A DNA stretch of 47,719 bases from Acidobacteriaceae bacterium (GTDB taxonomy: Bacteria > Acidobacteriota > Terriglobia > Terriglobales > Acidobacteriaceae), in NCBI GenBank assembly GCA_003139795.1, contig PLGM01000401.1, forward strand, positions 1 through 47,719, written 5' to 3'. Position 1 is the first letter of the stretch; each line of letters opens with the position of its first letter. Positions 1 through 7,736 of the stretch are shown here, piece by piece. A program made the translations under genes and the position numbers. Under the pieces are notes generated by a model. That model saw only the letters and a program-made list of their open reading frames with translations, did not search any database and was not told the DNA's origin.

Positions 1-1052
1 ATGGAGCCGCAGGGAAAGAGCGCGCGGAAGATCTGCTGGAAGCCGACTTCAGCGCGGAGATCGCCGGTGACGGTGGAGGTCATCTGCCACAGAGTGGGAT
101 AACGCTCGACGGCAAATAAGTTTTGTGCCCGAACGGAGCCGAAGTTCGCCAGGCGGCCCAGATCGTTGCGCAATAGATCGACGATCATTATGTTTTCGCT
201 GCGGTTTTTGGGGTCGTTGCCAAGCCAGTCCGCCTGCGCGCGGTCTTCGCGCGTCGTTCGGCCTCTGGGCGCGGTTCCCTTCATGGGCCGTGTGGTGATG
301 CGGCGCTGGCCGCCCCGATTTTCAATGTGGGAGAACAACTCTGGCGAAAAAGAGAGGATGCGGCGGTTGGGCTGCGCATGCAGGAAGGCTGCGTAGGGGA
401 CCGGCTGGCGGCTGAGCAGGCGCTGATAGAGCACGGCGGAGTGTCCCCGGGCATGGACGCGCATGGGAACAGTGAAGTTGAGCTGATAAACGTCACCGGA
501 GCGAATCCACTCGTGGATTTGCTCGATTTGCCGGGCGTATTCCTGTTCTGTGAGGGCAACGACGGCTTCCGGCAGCGGAGCGGTTTTGGGTTCCTGGTCA
601 GGTACGGCGGATGGGAAGGAGGCGAGGGCTGGAGGATCGCCGTCGAGGAAGGCTCCGGTTTGATGATCGAAGAGCCAGGGGCGCTGATAGATGCCAAACC
701 AGGCTAGTGGTTGGGCTAGAGGTTGATCCATAGACTGGCCGCGCGGGGGGGCGACCGTGGGCTCGAAGAAGCTGCCGCACTCGTAGGTAAAATAGCCCGC
801 GGCAAAAAGGCCGTCGGCAACGGCGCTCTCGATCTCCGCGAAGAGGTTGGGGAGGTCCGCGGACTGGTTGGCCACGCAGAGACGCAGAGGATGGGTGAAG
901 AGGCGGGTCAGGGACGCGGATTGGCAGGCAAGGTCAGAGTCAGGGCCTGGGAGGGTAGGGCCAGGGGGAGTGGCGCACTCCAGCAGCACCGTTGCAGGCG
1001 TCTGCTCCACCAGTGCGTAGAGTTCCGCGGGAGGGGAATGCCAGCGGTTCAT
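1..1052 (-). CDS. pabB: Aminodeoxychorismate synthase component I-like (chorismate-binding), 3' end outside window
   Basis: Reading leftward from an ATG at 1052, the frame stays open for about 350 codons to the window edge, so only the N-terminal part is present. Visible chorismate-binding family motifs are SGDVYQLNFT near the middle, PMKGTAPRG and the block ENIMIVDLLRNDLGR. These are typical of PabB/TrpE enzymes; the wording of the DLLRNDLGR block and the N-terminal region fit PabB better than TrpE. PabB aminates chorismate to 4-amino-4-deoxychorismate in folate (p-aminobenzoate) synthesis, in the cytosol with a PabA glutaminase. The gene starts 10 bases after the stop of the Ig-domain gene and may be co-transcribed with it, although the two are functionally unrelated. 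No strong ribosome site is visible. A PabB-PabC fusion cannot be excluded, because the C-terminus is missing. Confidence 0.85.
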   Translation of the reverse strand, partial: MNRWHSPPAELYALVEQTPATVLLECATPPGPTLPGPDSDLACQSASLTRLFTHPLRLCVANQSADLPNLFAEIESAVADGLFAAGYFTYECGSFFEPTVAPPRGQSMDQPLAQPLAWFGIYQRPWLFDHQTGAFLDGDPPALASFPSAVPDQEPKTAPLPEAVVALTEQEYARQIEQIHEWIRSGDVYQLNFTVPMRVHARGHSAVLYQRLLSRQPVPYAAFLHAQPNRRILSFSPELFSHIENRGGQRRITTRPMKGTAPRGRTTREDRAQADWLGNDPKNRSENIMIVDLLRNDLGRLANFGSVRAQNLFAVERYPTLWQMTSTVTGDLRAEVGFQQIFRALFPCGS

Positions 1053-1062
1053 GAAACCAAGA

Positions 1063-2025
1063 TTACTGTACCGTCAGCGCCAGGTCGGTGGATTGGGTAA
1101 TGGCGGTGATGCCGTTGCTGTTCTGTGCGGTGACAAGCACCGTGTAAGTGCCAGCGGGCGTTGGGAGGGGGATGGGCGGACCGTGGTTGTAATAGTTGTA
1201 ACGGGGCGAGCAGGCCGTGGCGCCCAGCATGGTGACCAGTGCAACGAGAGCCAGCAGCACCAGGCGATTGAGCCATGCGCGGCGGCGAGTTCCCCAGGCT
1301 AGTCCGCCCAGGCCAAGCGCTCCGGGAAGCAGAAACGCCCAGGCGACGGGGTTGGAACGGGGAATGGAGGACGTGGGCGGAGTGACTTCCTGCGTAATGA
1401 TGACCATGGAGCTGGTAACCGCGGCGGTAGCGCCGGGCAGGATCTCGATATTTTCCGGGGTAAAGCTGTAGGTGGCCTGATCGGGAAGGCCGGAGCAGGA
1501 GAGCGTGACAAACATGGGAGCCGACAGCGCGGAGCTGTTCTCAGGGGTAACGGAGGCGGTAACGGTTCCCGATTGGCCGGGGGTGAGCGAGAGCGTGGCC
1601 GGAGAGACGGAGACTTGAAAGTCGGGGGTGGTGGTGGTCAGTGCCGGCGCGGCGGCGGGCTGGGAGACTGAGGCCCGGTGGGTGGCGTTGCCGGAATAGA
1701 TAGCCTGGAGGGAGTGATCGCCGGCGGGGAGAGCAAGGACGAGAGTGGCTTGGCCCTGCGAGTTGAGCGCCGCGCCAGCCAGTTGGCGGCCTTGGTCGCT
1801 GAGGACGACGGCGCCGGTGGCGGGAAGACGATCTTCGCCGGTAACGGTGACGGCGACGGTAGCAGTTGTGCGTCCGCCCTGGTCGCGCGTCTCCAATGTC
1901 AGGGTGGTCAGCGTGGCCAGGCCCTGCGTGCTTTGGGCGGCGAGCGCCATCACGGGCATGGCTAACATCGCCAGCGCGATAACCAATCCTGCAACCAACT
2001 CAAGCCGCAGACCGCGGCAGATCAT
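1063..2025 (-). CDS. Exported Ig-like repeat domain protein
   Basis: This gene encodes about 320 residues from the ATG at 2025; an upstream in-frame TTG at 2049 would add 8. A hydrophobic leader ending in an AMLAMPVMALAAQ segment looks like a signal peptide. A bacterial Ig-like (Big_3-type) domain follows, with the recognisable pattern GAVVLSDQGRQLAGAALNSQ and LQAIYSGNATH. A second Ig-like beta domain starts near SVSPATLSLTPGQSG. Two hydrophobic stretches, including one ending in GATACSPRYNYYNHG, lie near the C-terminus before a last short beta segment. Such proteins are abundant on acidobacterial cell surfaces, where Ig modules mediate adhesion or act as spacers. The real substrate is unknown. 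The next gene downstream, pabB, is only 10 bases away. Confidence 0.8.
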   Translation of the reverse strand: MICRGLRLELVAGLVIALAMLAMPVMALAAQSTQGLATLTTLTLETRDQGGRTTATVAVTVTGEDRLPATGAVVLSDQGRQLAGAALNSQGQATLVLALPAGDHSLQAIYSGNATHRASVSQPAAAPALTTTTPDFQVSVSPATLSLTPGQSGTVTASVTPENSSALSAPMFVTLSCSGLPDQATYSFTPENIEILPGATAAVTSSMVIITQEVTPPTSSIPRSNPVAWAFLLPGALGLGGLAWGTRRRAWLNRLVLLALVALVTMLGATACSPRYNYYNHGPPIPLPTPAGTYTVLVTAQNSNGITAITQSTDLALTVQ

Positions 2026-2267
2026 CCCTCTCACGTGCACCAACTCCAAATCTCAAGAAAAAGTCGCGTATGGCCAGGTTGCTGAAGCGTAGAACCCTAT
2101 TGTATCCGGCGGGGGCGCGGCCGGGCTATGCGCGGCCCATTCTTTGGACGGATGGGAGGGGAGAATGGCGTCTGCCTGGCGGTGAACGGAGGAATTGGAA
2201 GCGTGGAAGACCAGCCCTGGTTCCAGGGGTTCAAAGCGCGCTATGCTCTTTGATTGAGGTACACGCC

Positions 2268-3482
2268 ATGACCGAGACCGCTCCACGCCCCCAACTTGCC
2301 CACCTGACTGCCGTTCTTGACGAGTTGCGGGCCAAAGGGACGCACTTCAAGCTGCGCATCCTGGACGACCAGCAGGCGCCGGTATGCCACTACGACGGCA
2401 AGCTGGTGATCAACCTGGCCAGCAACAACTACCTGGGGCTGGCCAACCATCCGAAATTGATTGAAGCGGCGCTGGCGGCGACAAAGGCTTTCGGGGTTGG
2501 GTCGGGCGCGGTGCGGACGATTGCCGGGACCATGCGCATTCACATGGATCTCGAGGAGAAGATCGCGCGCTTCAAGAATGTGGAGGCGTGCGTGGTGTTC
2601 CAGAGCGGATTCACGGCCAACGCGGGGACGGTCAGCTCGATTCTGGGCAAGGACGACTTCATCCTGTCGGACGAGCTGAACCACGCCAGCATCATCGACG
2701 GGGCGCGGCTGTCGCGGGCGAAGATCCTGGTCTTCCGGCACAAGGATGTGGACCACTGCGAGGAGCGGCTGAAGGAAGTGGCCGGGGAGCCGGGGCACAA
2801 GCTGGTGATTACGGACGGCGTGTTCTCAATGGACGGAGACATTGGTCCGGTGGGCAAGCTAGCGGCGCTGGCGGAGAAGTACGGGGCCATCATGATGGTG
2901 GACGACGCGCACGCTTCAGGGGTGCTGGGACGGAATGGGCGGGGGTCGGTGGATCACTTTGGGGCGCACGGCAAAGTGGATGTGCAGGTGGGGACGCTGT
3001 CAAAGGCCATCGGGGCGCTGGGCGGGTATGTGTGCGGAAGCCGGGATCTGATCGACTACCTCTACCACCGGGCGCGGCCGTTTCTGTTTTCGACCTCGCA
3101 TCCACCGGCCGTGGCGGCGACCTGCATTGCGGCGTTCGACATTCTGGAGCAGGAGCCGGAACGGATTGAACGGCTATGGGCCAACACGCGGTACTTTCAG
3201 GGCGAGCTGCGGCGGGCGGGGTTCAACGTGGGCGGGGTGACGACACCGGCGACGGAGACGCCGATTACGCCGGTGATTATCGGCGATGGGCGGAAGACGA
3301 TGGAATTTTCACGGGCGCTGTTCGAGGAGGGCGTGATGGGAACGGGGATTGCGTTTCCGACAGTGCCGGAGGGCAAGGCGCGGATACGGCTGATGCTTAC
3401 CAGCGAGCATACGAAGGAACAGTTGGACCAGGCGCTGGAGACGCTGGAACGGGTGGCTAAGCGGCTGGGGATACTACAATAG
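2268..3482 (+). CDS. kbl: 2-amino-3-ketobutyrate CoA ligase (glycine C-acetyltransferase)
   Basis: This is a PLP-dependent alpha-oxoamine synthase of 404 residues, the usual length of Kbl. The start at 2268 is chosen because GAGGT lies 7 bases upstream and the protein then begins where the family does; the frame itself is open back to 2070. Motifs are SNNYLGLANHP, GSGAVRTIAGTMRIH, SDELNHASIIDGARLS, VDDAHASGVLG and GTLSKAIGALGG, with the PLP lysine at about residue 246, plus RPFLFSTSHPP. By known family function it cleaves 2-amino-3-ketobutyrate with CoA to glycine and acetyl-CoA, the second step of threonine breakdown. No threonine dehydrogenase gene is adjacent. The paralog BioF is a possible alternative, but the sequence follows the Kbl pattern closely. 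It is followed after 6 bases by ruvA. Confidence 0.9.
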   Translation: MTETAPRPQLAHLTAVLDELRAKGTHFKLRILDDQQAPVCHYDGKLVINLASNNYLGLANHPKLIEAALAATKAFGVGSGAVRTIAGTMRIHMDLEEKIARFKNVEACVVFQSGFTANAGTVSSILGKDDFILSDELNHASIIDGARLSRAKILVFRHKDVDHCEERLKEVAGEPGHKLVITDGVFSMDGDIGPVGKLAALAEKYGAIMMVDDAHASGVLGRNGRGSVDHFGAHGKVDVQVGTLSKAIGALGGYVCGSRDLIDYLYHRARPFLFSTSHPPAVAATCIAAFDILEQEPERIERLWANTRYFQGELRRAGFNVGGVTTPATETPITPVIIGDGRKTMEFSRALFEEGVMGTGIAFPTVPEGKARIRLMLTSEHTKEQLDQALETLERVAKRLGILQ

Positions 3483-3488
3483 GGCACC

Positions 3489-4079
3489 ATGATCGCTCAT
3501 CTGCGCGGAAAGCTTATCTACAAGCACCCTGGCCAGGCCATTGTCGAGGCGGGCGGGGTGGGGTACGACGTGACCATCTCGGTGCCGACGTTTACGGCGC
3601 TGCCGAGCGTGGGCGCTGAGGCGGCGCTGCACATTCATACGCAGGTCAGCGAGGATCAGATTGCGCTCTTCGGCTTTCTCGATCGCGAGGAGAAGCGGCT
3701 GTTTGAGCGGCTGATCACAGTGAGCGGCGTGGGGCCGAAACTGGCCATCAAGATTTTGAGCGGGCTGTCGGTGGAGCGCACGGTGCAGGCCATTCGCGGG
3801 CAGGATCATGCGCAACTGGTGCGGATTCCGGGGGTGGGCAAAAAGCTGGCCGAGCGGCTGGTGGTGGAGCTGAAAGACAAGCTGGACGACTTTGCCGTGG
3901 CGCCGGTGCAGACGAGCATGCAGGGAGCGGCGGTGGACGATGTGCTGTCGGCCCTGGTCAACCTGGGCTACCAGAGAGCGGCGGCGGAGAAGGCGATCGG
4001 GCAGGCTGTAGCCAAAGACACTGCGCTTGGAGGCGATTTCGACGGGCTTTTCCGCGCGGCGCTGAAGGTGATCCGGTAG
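3489..4079 (+). CDS. ruvA: Holliday junction branch migration complex subunit RuvA
   Basis: The 196-residue product matches RuvA in length and order. An OB-fold N-terminus starts MIAHLRGKLIYK and includes GVGYDV and the LFGFLDREEKRLFERL segment. Two helix-hairpin-helix motifs follow (VSGVGPKLA and IPGVGKKLAERLV). A flexible linker leads to the small three-helix domain III (ALVNLGYQRAAAEKAI), which contacts RuvB. RuvA tetramers bind Holliday junctions and direct the RuvB motor during recombination repair. ruvB and ruvC are not next to it. The gene begins 6 bases after kbl, so translation probably follows from the same mRNA, and a DUF2461 gene begins 11 bases after it. Confidence 0.95.
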   Translation: MIAHLRGKLIYKHPGQAIVEAGGVGYDVTISVPTFTALPSVGAEAALHIHTQVSEDQIALFGFLDREEKRLFERLITVSGVGPKLAIKILSGLSVERTVQAIRGQDHAQLVRIPGVGKKLAERLVVELKDKLDDFAVAPVQTSMQGAAVDDVLSALVNLGYQRAAAEKAIGQAVAKDTALGGDFDGLFRAALKVIR

Positions 4080-4090
4080 ACTGTCTTCCT

Positions 4091-4900
4091 ATGCCTCGCT
4101 TAGCCAAATCCGCCCCCAAGTCCGCCTCTAAATCCGCCTCCGGATCGACCAAAACCGGAACAGCGCCAACCGCACCCGCCGCGCATCTTCGCCCCGAGGG
4201 GCTCGCCTTTCTCCGCAATCTCGCTCGCCACAACGACCGCGAGTGGTTCACGCCGCGCAAGGCCATCTTCGAGGCAGAGCTGAAAGAGCCGATGCTGGCC
4301 ATAATCCGCAAGGTGACGGAGGCGATGACGGGGTTTGCGCCCAGCTTTCAACGGCCGGCGGAAAAGTGCCTGTTCCGCATCTATCGCGATACGCGGTTCA
4401 GCGCCAACAAGCTGCCCTACAAGACCCACGTGGCGGCGTGGTGGTCGCACCAGGGCCTGGAAAAGACTTCGGGAGCGGGGTACTACTTCCACATCAGCGC
4501 GAAAGAGGTGGTGGTGGCGGCCGGGGCCTATATGCCGGAGAAGGATCAACTGGCGGCGATCCGGCATTGGCTGCTGGAGCACCATCTGGAGCTCAGAAAA
4601 CTACTGCAAAGGCCCAGCGTCCGCAGAACTTTTACGGAGTTTGAGGGGAATGCGCTGACGCGGCCGCCGAAGGGATTTCCCTGCGAACATCCGGCGCTGG
4701 ATTTGATCCAGTGCAGGCAGTGGGGGCTGAGCGCGACGTTGCCGGCAGAGGCGGCGCTGGAGGCAGATTTTGCCGCGACGCTGATTCGGTATTTCCGGCT
4801 GGCGGCGCCGGTGGTGGAGGCGCTGAATACGCCGATCGCGGCGTCGCTTGCGCCCCGGAAAAAGGTGCTGTTCGGGCTGGATAATCGGAGAGTCGTATGA
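4091..4900 (+). CDS. DUF2461 family protein
   Basis: The 269-residue product starts with a low-complexity Lys/Ser/Ala/Thr-rich stretch of about 30 residues and continues into a DUF2461 (TIGR02453-type) domain. Recognisable family features are the opening LAFLRNLARHNDREWFTP, the conserved RIYRDTRFSANKLPYKTH block, the segment GAGYYFHISAKEVVVAAG and the phrase WGLSATLP near the end. The biochemical role of the family is not established. The gene closes the kbl-ruvA cluster with an 11-base spacing, which suggests co-transcription but does not reveal its function. The basic N-terminal extension is probably disordered. Confidence 0.85.
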   Translation: MPRLAKSAPKSASKSASGSTKTGTAPTAPAAHLRPEGLAFLRNLARHNDREWFTPRKAIFEAELKEPMLAIIRKVTEAMTGFAPSFQRPAEKCLFRIYRDTRFSANKLPYKTHVAAWWSHQGLEKTSGAGYYFHISAKEVVVAAGAYMPEKDQLAAIRHWLLEHHLELRKLLQRPSVRRTFTEFEGNALTRPPKGFPCEHPALDLIQCRQWGLSATLPAEAALEADFAATLIRYFRLAAPVVEALNTPIAASLAPRKKVLFGLDNRRVV

Positions 4901-5308
4901 ATGCAGATTCGCACCCATACTCCCGGACAAGCTATGGCCTGTTGGCACTTCTGCTTTTTCGGCCGGTTATTGCGGTGAATTCTTTGCGATTGTGAAATGG
5001 AGTCTCCAACTTCGGTCAAAGCCAGCGCATCTCGAAACCTCTGCTACACCCCTATAACTTCAGCGGCTCCACAAGGCGATTTGAGGTATTGCTCCTTGAG
5101 ATGCTTCAAGAGAAAGTGGCAGAGCTCTTCTGGGGCATCTTCCGCAGTCGGATGCGGCTCCGGGTTGATACCGTTTCGCACAGAGAATGGTCTTCTCACA
5201 CTCATGGCGGTTCCGTGTACCAGAACTATTCGGCCTTAAGGACTGTCAGATGCGGTCGTGACGAGACTACCGCCAACGCAAAAGGACGCCCACCGGTAAC
5301 CCCTGCGG
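4901..5308. other. Intergenic gap after DUF2461 gene
   Basis: This stretch of about 400 bases lies between the plus-strand DUF2461 gene and the minus-strand pentapeptide gene. Its base composition is less GC-rich than the flanks. The only coding signal is a weak 53-codon minus-strand ORF, listed separately. No hairpin with a T-run, tRNA-like sequence or repeat shared with other loci was seen. Confidence 0.4.
5044..5205 (-). pseudogene. Possible small ORF or gene remnant
   Basis: An ATG at 5205 opens 53 codons reading MSVRRPFSVRNGINPEPHPT, then an acidic-to-helical part (AEDAPEELCHFLLKHLKEQY) and a TAG stop at 5044. The composition looks protein-like and differs from the arginine/proline-rich shadow frames. 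The RPFS-x-RNG opening faintly resembles the N-terminus of some short HEPN/AbiJ-type proteins, but this is only an impression. A weak GGAA precedes the start. It could be a small gene, the truncated front of a larger gene, or chance. Confidence 0.25.
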
Positions 5309-5635
5309 CTACTCGTCTTTCGCGTTCAAAGCCCCGTACGCGGCTATCAACTCCGCCACCGGAATCCCGTCGATCGTCATGCCTTCCATCAAGCTGTCCT
5401 CAATGGAAGCTCGCCGCAGGTCCGCCGCGCTGATCTGAAGCCCGGAGAGATTCACGTTGCGTACCCTTAATCCGGAGAGGTTCGCATTTTCGACCTTCGC
5501 CCTTGCCAGGTCCACATCCGTGAATGTTGCGCCTGAGAGATTCACATCCGTGAAGCTCGACCCCGACAGATCCGCCCCCGCGGCCTCAACCCGCCGCTTC
5601 GTCCCGTGTATTTTGATTGTCTCTTCCGAGTCCAT
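5309..5635 (-). CDS. Pentapeptide repeat protein
   Basis: This encodes 108 residues from the ATG at 5635, which has a strong AAGGAGGG about 7 bases upstream; a TTG two codons earlier is less likely. After a short charged N-terminus, residues of about 20-80 form consecutive A(D/N)LXX-type pentapeptides (ADLSG, SSFTD, VNLSG, ATFTD, VDLAR, ANLSG, VNLSG, ADLRR), which should fold as a short right-handed quadrilateral beta helix. The C-terminal part (IDGIPVAELIAAYGAL) is a short helical tail seen in related small proteins. Function is unknown; some pentapeptide proteins bind gyrase, but nothing here points to that. It is transcribed divergently from the sigma factor gene that starts at 5799. Confidence 0.85.
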   Translation of the reverse strand: MDSEETIKIHGTKRRVEAAGADLSGSSFTDVNLSGATFTDVDLARAKVENANLSGLRVRNVNLSGLQISAADLRRASIEDSLMEGMTIDGIPVAELIAAYGALNAKDE

Positions 5636-5798
5636 CCCCAATCCCTCCTTGGCAACCTCAACCGTCCGTCCCGTGCCAGGGCAATTCGCCAGTCCACCCG
5701 AACGCTATCCGCCGTAACCGGAATTCTATGCCGCTCCCCACCAAAATTTCAAAACCCTCCGAACGATTCCCGCTCATCCGCGCTCTTTATGAGTAGCG

Positions 5799-6422
5799 AT
5801 GATGGAATTCCTGCCCGATTCTCTCGACCGAACCGCTTGCGCAACCCCGCCGGCAGATCAGGACCAGGGCCGGGACCATGCACCCGAAACTTCAGCAGAG
5901 CAGCAAGCCCGGCAGCGAACCGCCCTGCAACAGATGGTCGAGCACCACTCTCGATTGGTCTACCGCGTGGCCTATGCCGTGGTCCGGAATCCCGAGGACG
6001 CCGAGGACGTGGTGCAGGAGACTTTCCTGCAACTGCTGCGCGGCTCGCCCAGCCGGATGCTCGACGGCGCCATCGGCGATGAGCGAGGCTACCTCGCCCG
6101 TGCCGCCTGGCGGTTGGCCGTCCGGCGCCATAGCTCCCGAAAGCGGGACCAGCAGCTCGATCGGGAGCTTCCACCCCAGATGGCCTCTCTCGAACCCAAC
6201 CCCGAGCAGTCGGCCATGGAGTCCGAACTCGAAGCCTGGCTCCACGCCTCCATCGACCGGCTTCCTGAAAAGCTTCGCCAGCCGCTCGCCCTGTCTGCCC
6301 TGGGGGAGTTGAAACTGGTCGAAATCGCCGGAATCCTCGGCCTGCCCGATGGAACCGTCCGGCGCAGAATTCACACCGCGCGCCAGATCCTGAGGCGCCA
6401 ATTGGAAAAACGGAAAGGATGA
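5799..6422 (+). CDS. ECF RNA polymerase sigma factor
   Basis: The 207-residue protein has both regions of an extracytoplasmic-function sigma factor. Region 2 is visible in RLVYRVAYAVVRNPEDAEDV followed by VQETFLQLLRG, with the DAEDVVQETF core-binding signature, and then RAAWRLAVRRHSSRKR. Region 4 is a helix-turn-helix near residues 150-205 (LPEKLRQPLALSALGELKLV, IAGILGLPDGTVRRRIHTAR). An N-terminal tail of about 40 residues precedes region 2. The stop overlaps the start of the next gene as ATGA, so the two are translationally coupled, the usual arrangement for a sigma/anti-sigma pair. The exact start is uncertain, because ATGATG gives two options and no strong ribosome site is present. Confidence 0.88.
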   Translation: MMEFLPDSLDRTACATPPADQDQGRDHAPETSAEQQARQRTALQQMVEHHSRLVYRVAYAVVRNPEDAEDVVQETFLQLLRGSPSRMLDGAIGDERGYLARAAWRLAVRRHSSRKRDQQLDRELPPQMASLEPNPEQSAMESELEAWLHASIDRLPEKLRQPLALSALGELKLVEIAGILGLPDGTVRRRIHTARQILRRQLEKRKG

Positions 6423-7057
6423 AGCGCATGAGCGACAGGCCATTGAACTCTGACAACCAGCCTGACAATCTGGACCACCTGGTGGATCGTGCCCTGGCCA
6501 GCTATACGCCCCACGAGGCGCGATATGGGCTGGAACAGCGCATCCTGGCCTCCGTGGCTATCGAAGGCAGCCAAAGCTCGCGCTTTCCGCGCTGGACGCG
6601 AGCCCGGGCATTCGCCGCGCTTCTACTGTTGCTGACAGTTGCGGCAATCCCCGTGTGGATCAAGTCTGGCCGTTGGCGAGTCGCGTTCCAAGTCGCGTCC
6701 ATAGCCCAGCCAGCTCCGCTCGGTCCGGTCGAGCATTCGCCCCAGACCGGGCAGGTTCTTGCGTCGCCCGCGCGGCACATTTTCATTCCTCGTTCACAGC
6801 GGGCTCACGCCGCCGTCCGCCCTCCACCGCAACCGCAGTTTGGTCAATCGCAGCCAACAAAGGAGGAACTCATGCTGGCCCGGTTCGCCGCCAAAGAGCC
6901 TGAGATGATGGCGGCCCTGGTCAAATCGAAGCCCGACCTCGATGCGCCGATTACCATCGCGCCCATTCCCGACGACCCCATCGCTGCCAAACCGATTGAA
7001 ACAGAACCGATCACGGTCGAGCCCATCCAAATCAGTTCACTGAACTCACCCAACTAG
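6419..7057 (+). CDS. Putative membrane anti-sigma factor
   Basis: The start overlaps the sigma factor stop by 4 bases. The 212-residue product has a soluble N-terminus (residues 1-55) with the segment LDHLVDRALASYTPHEARYG, the kind of sequence found in short cytosolic arms of acidobacterial anti-sigma partners. One transmembrane helix follows (ARAFAALLLLLTVAAIPVWI), then an extracytoplasmic domain rich in proline and alanine. Near the end is a repetitive run of PI-containing units (ITIAPIPDDPIAAKPIETEP). No zinc-binding HXXXCXXC motif is present. The role as sigma antagonist is inferred from coupling and topology. An ATG three codons in (6428) is an alternative start. Confidence 0.65.
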   Translation: MKRMSDRPLNSDNQPDNLDHLVDRALASYTPHEARYGLEQRILASVAIEGSQSSRFPRWTRARAFAALLLLLTVAAIPVWIKSGRWRVAFQVASIAQPAPLGPVEHSPQTGQVLASPARHIFIPRSQRAHAAVRPPPQPQFGQSQPTKEELMLARFAAKEPEMMAALVKSKPDLDAPITIAPIPDDPIAAKPIETEPITVEPIQISSLNSPN

Positions 7058-7066
7058 GAGATACCT

Positions 7067-7654
7067 ATGATGAACCCACGATTGATCCTCGCCGCCCTCT
7101 TGCTGGCCACGCCGCTGCTCTACGCGCAGGACGATGCCCAGGAAGCCCAGAAGATCGAGATAAAACTCGTTCCCACAAAGGAAGCCGCTCAACCTCAGAA
7201 GGGACCAGCTCCCCCCCATGAACCGTTCCAAATAACAATCACTTTCAAGAATACGGACGGAAGCAAGACCACAAAGCAAAGAACATATACGTTGGTGGCA
7301 ACCACCGATGCAGACCTTGCGTCATTCCGCGACGACAGCCGTGTTCCAATTAAGACAAGCGCCCTCGATTCCCAAAGCATGCAGCTCAACACGGATGTCG
7401 ATTTTATCAAGTTCAGTAAAGCTGCGGATTCCGTCTATCTAGGCCTGAGGATTTCCACGCAAACTTACGCGGAAGGAGTATCCACGCAGCAGGGGGATCG
7501 GGTGAACATGCATCCGATTACCAATAGCCATCAATACACCGTCACCCCAACGCTGCCCATCGGCAAACTGACCACCGTTTACTCCTCGGCCGACGCGGCC
7601 AACGACACGAAGGAGGAAATTCAAGTGCTGATTCAGCCGCTCAGCGCCAAATAG
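7067..7654 (+). CDS. Exported protein of unknown function
   Basis: The 195-residue product begins with a clear signal peptide (MMNPRLILAALLLATPLLYA, likely cut near AQD). The mature part is beta-rich: an EIKLVPTKEA segment, TITFKNTDGSKTTKQRTYTL, then a block with AADSVYLGLRISTQTYAEG, ending TPTLPIGKLTTVYSSADA and ILIQPLSAK-like strands. No family was recognised. GGAG lies just upstream of the start and the gap from the anti-sigma-like gene is 9 bases, so it is the third gene of this sigma operon. It may be the envelope component that the module monitors, but that is inference. A hairpin terminator follows at 7673. Confidence 0.7.
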   Translation: MMNPRLILAALLLATPLLYAQDDAQEAQKIEIKLVPTKEAAQPQKGPAPPHEPFQITITFKNTDGSKTTKQRTYTLVATTDADLASFRDDSRVPIKTSALDSQSMQLNTDVDFIKFSKAADSVYLGLRISTQTYAEGVSTQQGDRVNMHPITNSHQYTVTPTLPIGKLTTVYSSADAANDTKEEIQVLIQPLSAK

Positions 7655-7672
7655 CTTTTGCCGCAGAAGCAC

Positions 7673-7702
7673 GAAGGGCGTCCGCCGCCGCGGACGCCCT
7701 TC
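7673..7702. terminator. Bidirectional hairpin terminator between convergent sigma operons
   Basis: A perfect 13-bp stem (GAAGGGCGTCCGC paired with GCGGACGCCCTTC) surrounds a 4-base loop. It lies 18 bases after the plus-strand stop at 7654 and 34 bases beyond the minus-strand stop at 7737. There is no long T-run on either side, so termination may be weak or may serve as an mRNA-end stabiliser. Confidence 0.75.
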
Positions 7703-7736
7703 TCGAATCCATTGGTCCCACTGAATTCCTCGAACC

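Noticed and set aside
2268-3482. kbl considered as bioF (8-amino-7-oxononanoate synthase)
   Set aside because: The GSGAVRTIAGTM, SHPPAV and C-terminal TSEHTKEQLDQAL patterns fit Kbl, and no biotin genes are near.
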